Origin: Flaviramulus basaltis | Lineage (GTDB): Bacteria; Bacteroidota; Bacteroidia; Flavobacteriales; Flavobacteriaceae | Assembly (NCBI RefSeq): GCF_900114265.1 | Contig: NZ_FPKV01000002.1 | Coordinates: 682,001-746,000, forward strand | Direction: 5' to 3' | DNA length: 64,000 nucleotides | Part shown: one piece after another, positions 61,179 to 64,000 of the stretch | How positions within the stretch are numbered: the stretch's first letter is position 1 | How the letters are laid out: the number at the start of each line of letters is the position of its first letter | Translations under genes and position numbers: made by a program | Notes under the pieces: model-generated | Databases searched by the model: none | What the model was told of the DNA's origin: nothing | The model's input: only the letters and a program-made list of their open reading frames with translations

Positions 61179-61572
61179 TTACAGTTTAAAACTTTAAAAC
61201 TAGTAATTTTCAATCTCTTATTTTAACTCATTTTATATCCTAAATTTACTTAAAATCTACTGTGCTTTTGGGTTTTGTGTTTTTTTTAACAAAACCTTCC
61301 CCAAAAACTAAAAGTTATATAACATAAACCAAAAGTTGTATAATATTCTTAATACGATCTGTACCTACATTTATATTATTCTTAAAACATGTTCTTTTAA
61401 CAAAAAAACCTCAAAATAATATTAACTATCGTAGTGAAGCGTTTGTGCTGAATCTCAGGAAAAATTTACATTGTTTTTTTTGACTTTAGTGGTTTTTGTT
61501 GCTCAAAGGACGATTATTTATTAAAAATAAAAGGAATAAAATAACCTAGCTATTAACTTAAATAAAGTAAAA
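61179..61572. other. Intergenic region with direct repeats
   Basis: About 390 bases without a supported gene. Two direct repeats, AAAAGTTATATAA at 61310-61322 and AAAAGTTGTATAA at 61331-61343, are 21 bp apart, two helical turns, as is usual for AraC-type sites. They lie about 230 bases before the AraC gene at 61573. The rest is AT-rich with no dyad of the island type. Confidence 0.4.
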
Positions 61573-62595
61573 ATGAAAACAACAAATTTAAACACAGATA
61601 CTATCGAAGCCATGTTTAAACAGTTAAGACTAAGTTTTGGAGGCTCAATTACAAAAAAATACAATGAATATATTTTAGAAATAGAAAATGAAATTGGTAA
61701 AGGTGAAATTCAAGGTGTTTCTCTTTCAGATGGAATATCTTATATAGAATTTGACATGACTTTTTTTGAGAATATTATGTTATCAATTAAAAAAACAGAT
61801 AAAAAACCTATATATTTTACTTATTGTTCTAAAGGAAGTCTTGAACATAGTTTTGGAATTGAAGGAAAGAAAAATACATTAAAAAGTTTTCAAACAGGCA
61901 TTTTAACTAGTCCTCTCAACGATGAAAATATTCTATATTTAAAAAAAGACGAAAGCATTAAGCTAACAATAATTAGTGTACATAATGAAGAAATAAAATC
62001 TAAAAATAACAGATTAAAAAACAAACTAAATAAAACTTTTTTCAAAGAAGATGCTTTAGAAAATTTCATATACATAGGTTCACAAAATTTAAAGATTGCT
62101 GAAAAAATACACCAAATAAACACCATTAAAGAAGTTGGTATTGTAAGAAGCCTTTTAATAAACGGCCTAGTACATGTTATATTGGCATTAGAAATACAAC
62201 AACATGGTAATGATGCAATACATCGTGATAACCAATTAGGCTCATTATTATCAAGAGAAATAGAAATAATTAAACAAGTAACTATATTTATAAAGAATAA
62301 ATTCGATACGCAAATATCAATTACACAATTGTGCTCAGAATTTGGTATTTCTCCATCAAAACTCCAAGAAGGTTTTAAATTGATGCATGGGTGCACAGTT
62401 ATACATTATATTAGAGAACTTCGTATTCAAAAAGCTGAAGAGTTTATAAAAGAAACTGATATGAATATTTCTGAAGTAGTTTATAGTATTGGATTTACAA
62501 GCAGAAGTTACTTTTCTAAAATTTTTAGAGAAAAATATAATTGTAGTCCAAGTAAATACATGAGTGCTCAAAAAACAGCTTTAATTTCAGCATAA
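61573..62595 (+). CDS. AraC-family transcriptional regulator
   Basis: Regulator of 340 aa. The C-terminal HTH pair spans about 235-335 (ISITQLCSEFGISPSKLQEGFKLMHG and MNISEVVYSIGFTSRSYFSKIFREKYNCSPSKYM). The N-terminal part (about 20-200) is a cupin-like sensing region, with no recognised ligand motif. It is alone in its transcript and ends at a terminator. Autoregulation through the direct repeats at 61310-61343 is possible. Confidence 0.9.
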   Translation: MKTTNLNTDTIEAMFKQLRLSFGGSITKKYNEYILEIENEIGKGEIQGVSLSDGISYIEFDMTFFENIMLSIKKTDKKPIYFTYCSKGSLEHSFGIEGKKNTLKSFQTGILTSPLNDENILYLKKDESIKLTIISVHNEEIKSKNNRLKNKLNKTFFKEDALENFIYIGSQNLKIAEKIHQINTIKEVGIVRSLLINGLVHVILALEIQQHGNDAIHRDNQLGSLLSREIEIIKQVTIFIKNKFDTQISITQLCSEFGISPSKLQEGFKLMHGCTVIHYIRELRIQKAEEFIKETDMNISEVVYSIGFTSRSYFSKIFREKYNCSPSKYMSAQKTALISA

Positions 62596-62635
62596 ACTAA
62601 ACGCTTTATTGATTACCACTATTAGGTACAATAAG

Positions 62636-62675
62636 CAAAACCCACAATGAATATAAAATTCATTGTGGTTTTTTT
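62636..62675 (+). terminator. Terminator of the AraC gene
   Basis: CCACAATGAAT (62642-62652) pairs with ATTCATTGTGG (62658-62668) and is followed by T7. Confidence 0.85.
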
Positions 62676-62754
62676 GTGTTTTTAATAAGATTTTTTTTTT
62701 TAATGTAGTTAAAAGTTAAAAATTCACTTTTATATAATGAATATGTATTAACTT

Positions 62755-63207
62755 TTATATGAAATTTTCATCCTTTGTTGTTGAAGAAATAGTTGGAGGT
62801 TCTCCATTTAAACCCTTTTCCAGGCCAGCAGAATCTACTCCAAAAAACTTTAGAATATCAGACCTATGAGTTATCAACATTGCTTCCTCTCCTTTTATTG
62901 CTATAGGTTTTTGCAAAAGCTTGGGGTTTTTATTTATAATTTTAAGCCAATCATCTGTATTAAAATCATTAGTATTTCCAATACTAGAAACATAATCATT
63001 TTCAGTAGTAATAAGATTTGAAATAGGTAAACCTAAATTTTCTGCAATTTCTACCCAAATAGTATCTCCTAAGTTTTGCTTGGCAATATCTATAACCTCT
63101 ACTTTTTTATCTATACCTTCTACATATCCTAAAACTTGTTTTCCTAGATGCGAAAATGAACTGTATATATAGGTAAGTTGTTTTTTATCTCGTGCTAATA
63201 TTGTCAT
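62755..63207 (-). CDS. ArsC/Spx-family protein lacking the catalytic cysteine
   Basis: Thioredoxin-fold protein of 150 aa. YIYSSFSHLGKQVLGYVEG aligns with the TCSTCK region of ArsC/YffB proteins but has no cysteine, and there is none elsewhere in the protein. The C-terminal NPKLLQKPIAIKGEEAMLI and SDILKFFGVDS fit the family. It therefore cannot be a thiol-dependent arsenate reductase, and is probably a binding or regulatory protein. It is monocistronic. Confidence 0.82.
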   Translation of the reverse strand: MTILARDKKQLTYIYSSFSHLGKQVLGYVEGIDKKVEVIDIAKQNLGDTIWVEIAENLGLPISNLITTENDYVSSIGNTNDFNTDDWLKIINKNPKLLQKPIAIKGEEAMLITHRSDILKFFGVDSAGLEKGLNGEPPTISSTTKDENFI

Positions 63208-63504
63208 GATTTTATTTTTAAATTAATTAAAGGTTTTAAACTATCTAACAAGTACTGTTTACAATGTCTTGCTATAAACTACGCTTAAATTAAATATCTT
63301 TTAGGGAAAGAATTAATGCTAAAAAAAAATTGATTAACTCAAATCATATTTAATACTAAATAGACGCTTACATCTGTAAATACTTCAAAATCAAAAAATT
63401 TGCTATTTCTTCAATACCGTTAAAAAATTCTGTTTTAGAGCAAATACATTATCTACTAGTCTATTAATTTTACTAAAGATTATTAATTATTTAAAACAGA
63501 AAAA
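63208..63504. other. Intergenic region without recognised elements
   Basis: AT-rich divergent gap of 297 bases. I see a -7-like TAATTTTA at 63466-63473, 31 bases before the PfpI start, but no TGA-N6-TCA dyad at the matching distance, no small gene and no hairpin with a T-run. Confidence 0.4.
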
Positions 63505-64000
63505 ATGAAACTTGAAAGTAAAAAAATTGCAATTCTAGCAACTGATGGCTTTGAGAAATCAGAATTGTTCAAACCATTGGAAGCTTTAAAAAATGAAGGA
63601 GCCACAGTTCATATAATTTCAAATAAGGATGGAGAAATTAAAAGTTGGGACAAGACCAATTGGGGAAAAACTGTAAAAGTTGATAAAAAAATTAAAGATG
63701 TAAATGAAAGCGATTATAATGCTTTAGTGCTTCCTGGTGGTGTAATGAATCCAGATACTTTGCGTATTAATGACGCTGCTTTAAAATTTATTCAAGACTT
63801 TTTTAAAAGTGGAAAGCCAGTTGCAGCCATATGTCATGCTCCTTGGTTATTAATTAGTGCAGGTGTTGTCGAGAATCGAAAGATAACATCATATAAAAGT
63901 ATTAAAGATGATCTTGTAAATGCTGGAGCAAATTGGATGGATGAAGAAGTTGTTGTTGATAATGGCTTAGTAACAAGCAGAAACCCTAATGATCTTCCTG
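63505..64000 (+). CDS. DJ-1/PfpI-family protein, C-terminus outside the window
   Basis: The frame from ATG 63505 (MKLESKKIAILATDGFEKSEL) stays open to the right edge for about 165 codons, close to the whole of a typical 180-190 aa protein. The catalytic cysteine is in PVAAICHAPWLLISAG (nucleophile elbow A-I-C-H-A), with the conserved Glu in FEKSE and LVLPGGVMNPD. Members act as glyoxalase III, deglycase-like or stress-protective proteins. Confidence 0.92.
   Translation, partial: MKLESKKIAILATDGFEKSELFKPLEALKNEGATVHIISNKDGEIKSWDKTNWGKTVKVDKKIKDVNESDYNALVLPGGVMNPDTLRINDAALKFIQDFFKSGKPVAAICHAPWLLISAGVVENRKITSYKSIKDDLVNAGANWMDEEVVVDNGLVTSRNPNDLP

Noticed and set aside
62755-63207. Functional arsenate reductase
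   Set aside because: No cysteine exists in the protein, and no ars genes are nearby.

Overview
The window is AT-rich and gene-dense, and is almost certainly from a Flavobacteriaceae chromosome (Bacteroidota). The markers are a SusC/SusD pair with FecI/FecR-type regulation, type III and beta-Grasp glutamine synthetases side by side, flavobacterial small proteins, and promoters carrying the Bacteroidota -7 element TAnnTTTG. I cannot name the genus. I see no rRNA, tRNA, CRISPR array, intact insertion sequence or phage gene.

Layout. 1-2.8 kb: two divergent glutamine synthetases, the left one cut by the window edge. 2.8-6.1 kb: a Na/Ca antiporter, then a BlaI repressor with an M56 (BlaR1-like) peptidase behind a three-copy operator. 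6.2-17 kb: a small xylan utilisation locus of ECF sigma factor, FecR anti-sigma, STN-containing SusC, SusD, an IPT-domain surface glycan-binding lipoprotein and a GH10 xylanase with two carbohydrate-binding modules inserted in the catalytic barrel. 17-18 kb: mostly non-coding, with two small genes. 18-52.8 kb: a stress, redox and respiration island. It holds six two-domain universal stress proteins, Hsp20, DnaJ with CbpM, a beta-CASP RNase-like hydrolase, an ATP-cone nuclease, thioredoxin, a site-2-type protease, MscS, a peroxiredoxin, an OprC-like copper receptor, cytochrome bd oxidase, a sulfide:quinone oxidoreductase-like flavoprotein, a TolC/MFP/RND efflux operon and a CDP-alcohol phosphatidyltransferase. 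53-64 kb: SYLF and CsbD proteins, an AI-2E family permease, a nitroreductase operon, two AraC regulators, a response regulator with a large sensor kinase, an ArsC-like protein without its cysteine, and the start of a DJ-1/PfpI protein.

The main finding is in the island. Sixteen promoters share one architecture: a CRP/FNR-type dyad (TGA-N6-TCA, or a TAA/TTA variant), exactly 23 bases, then a -7 box (TAnnTTTG or a close variant). They precede the USP, Hsp20, chaperone, TerB/thioredoxin, protease, HMA-like, peroxiredoxin, copper, cydAB, SQR, efflux and phospholipid genes, and one candidate small RNA. Inside the island lies a two-component pair whose response regulator is fused to a cNMP-binding fold and a CRP-type helix-turn-helix (28810-31124). 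I infer that this histidine kinase and receiver-CRP regulator, or a close CRP/FNR paralogue, activates the whole set from a class II position. If so, the island is a physically clustered regulon joining low-oxygen respiration, sulfide and copper handling, proteostasis and USP-based dormancy.

Decay is visible inside the island: a membrane-protein gene broken by one in-frame stop (27484-27891), a LolD-type ABC ATPase remnant (33745-33945) and an unidentified remnant (51660-51899).
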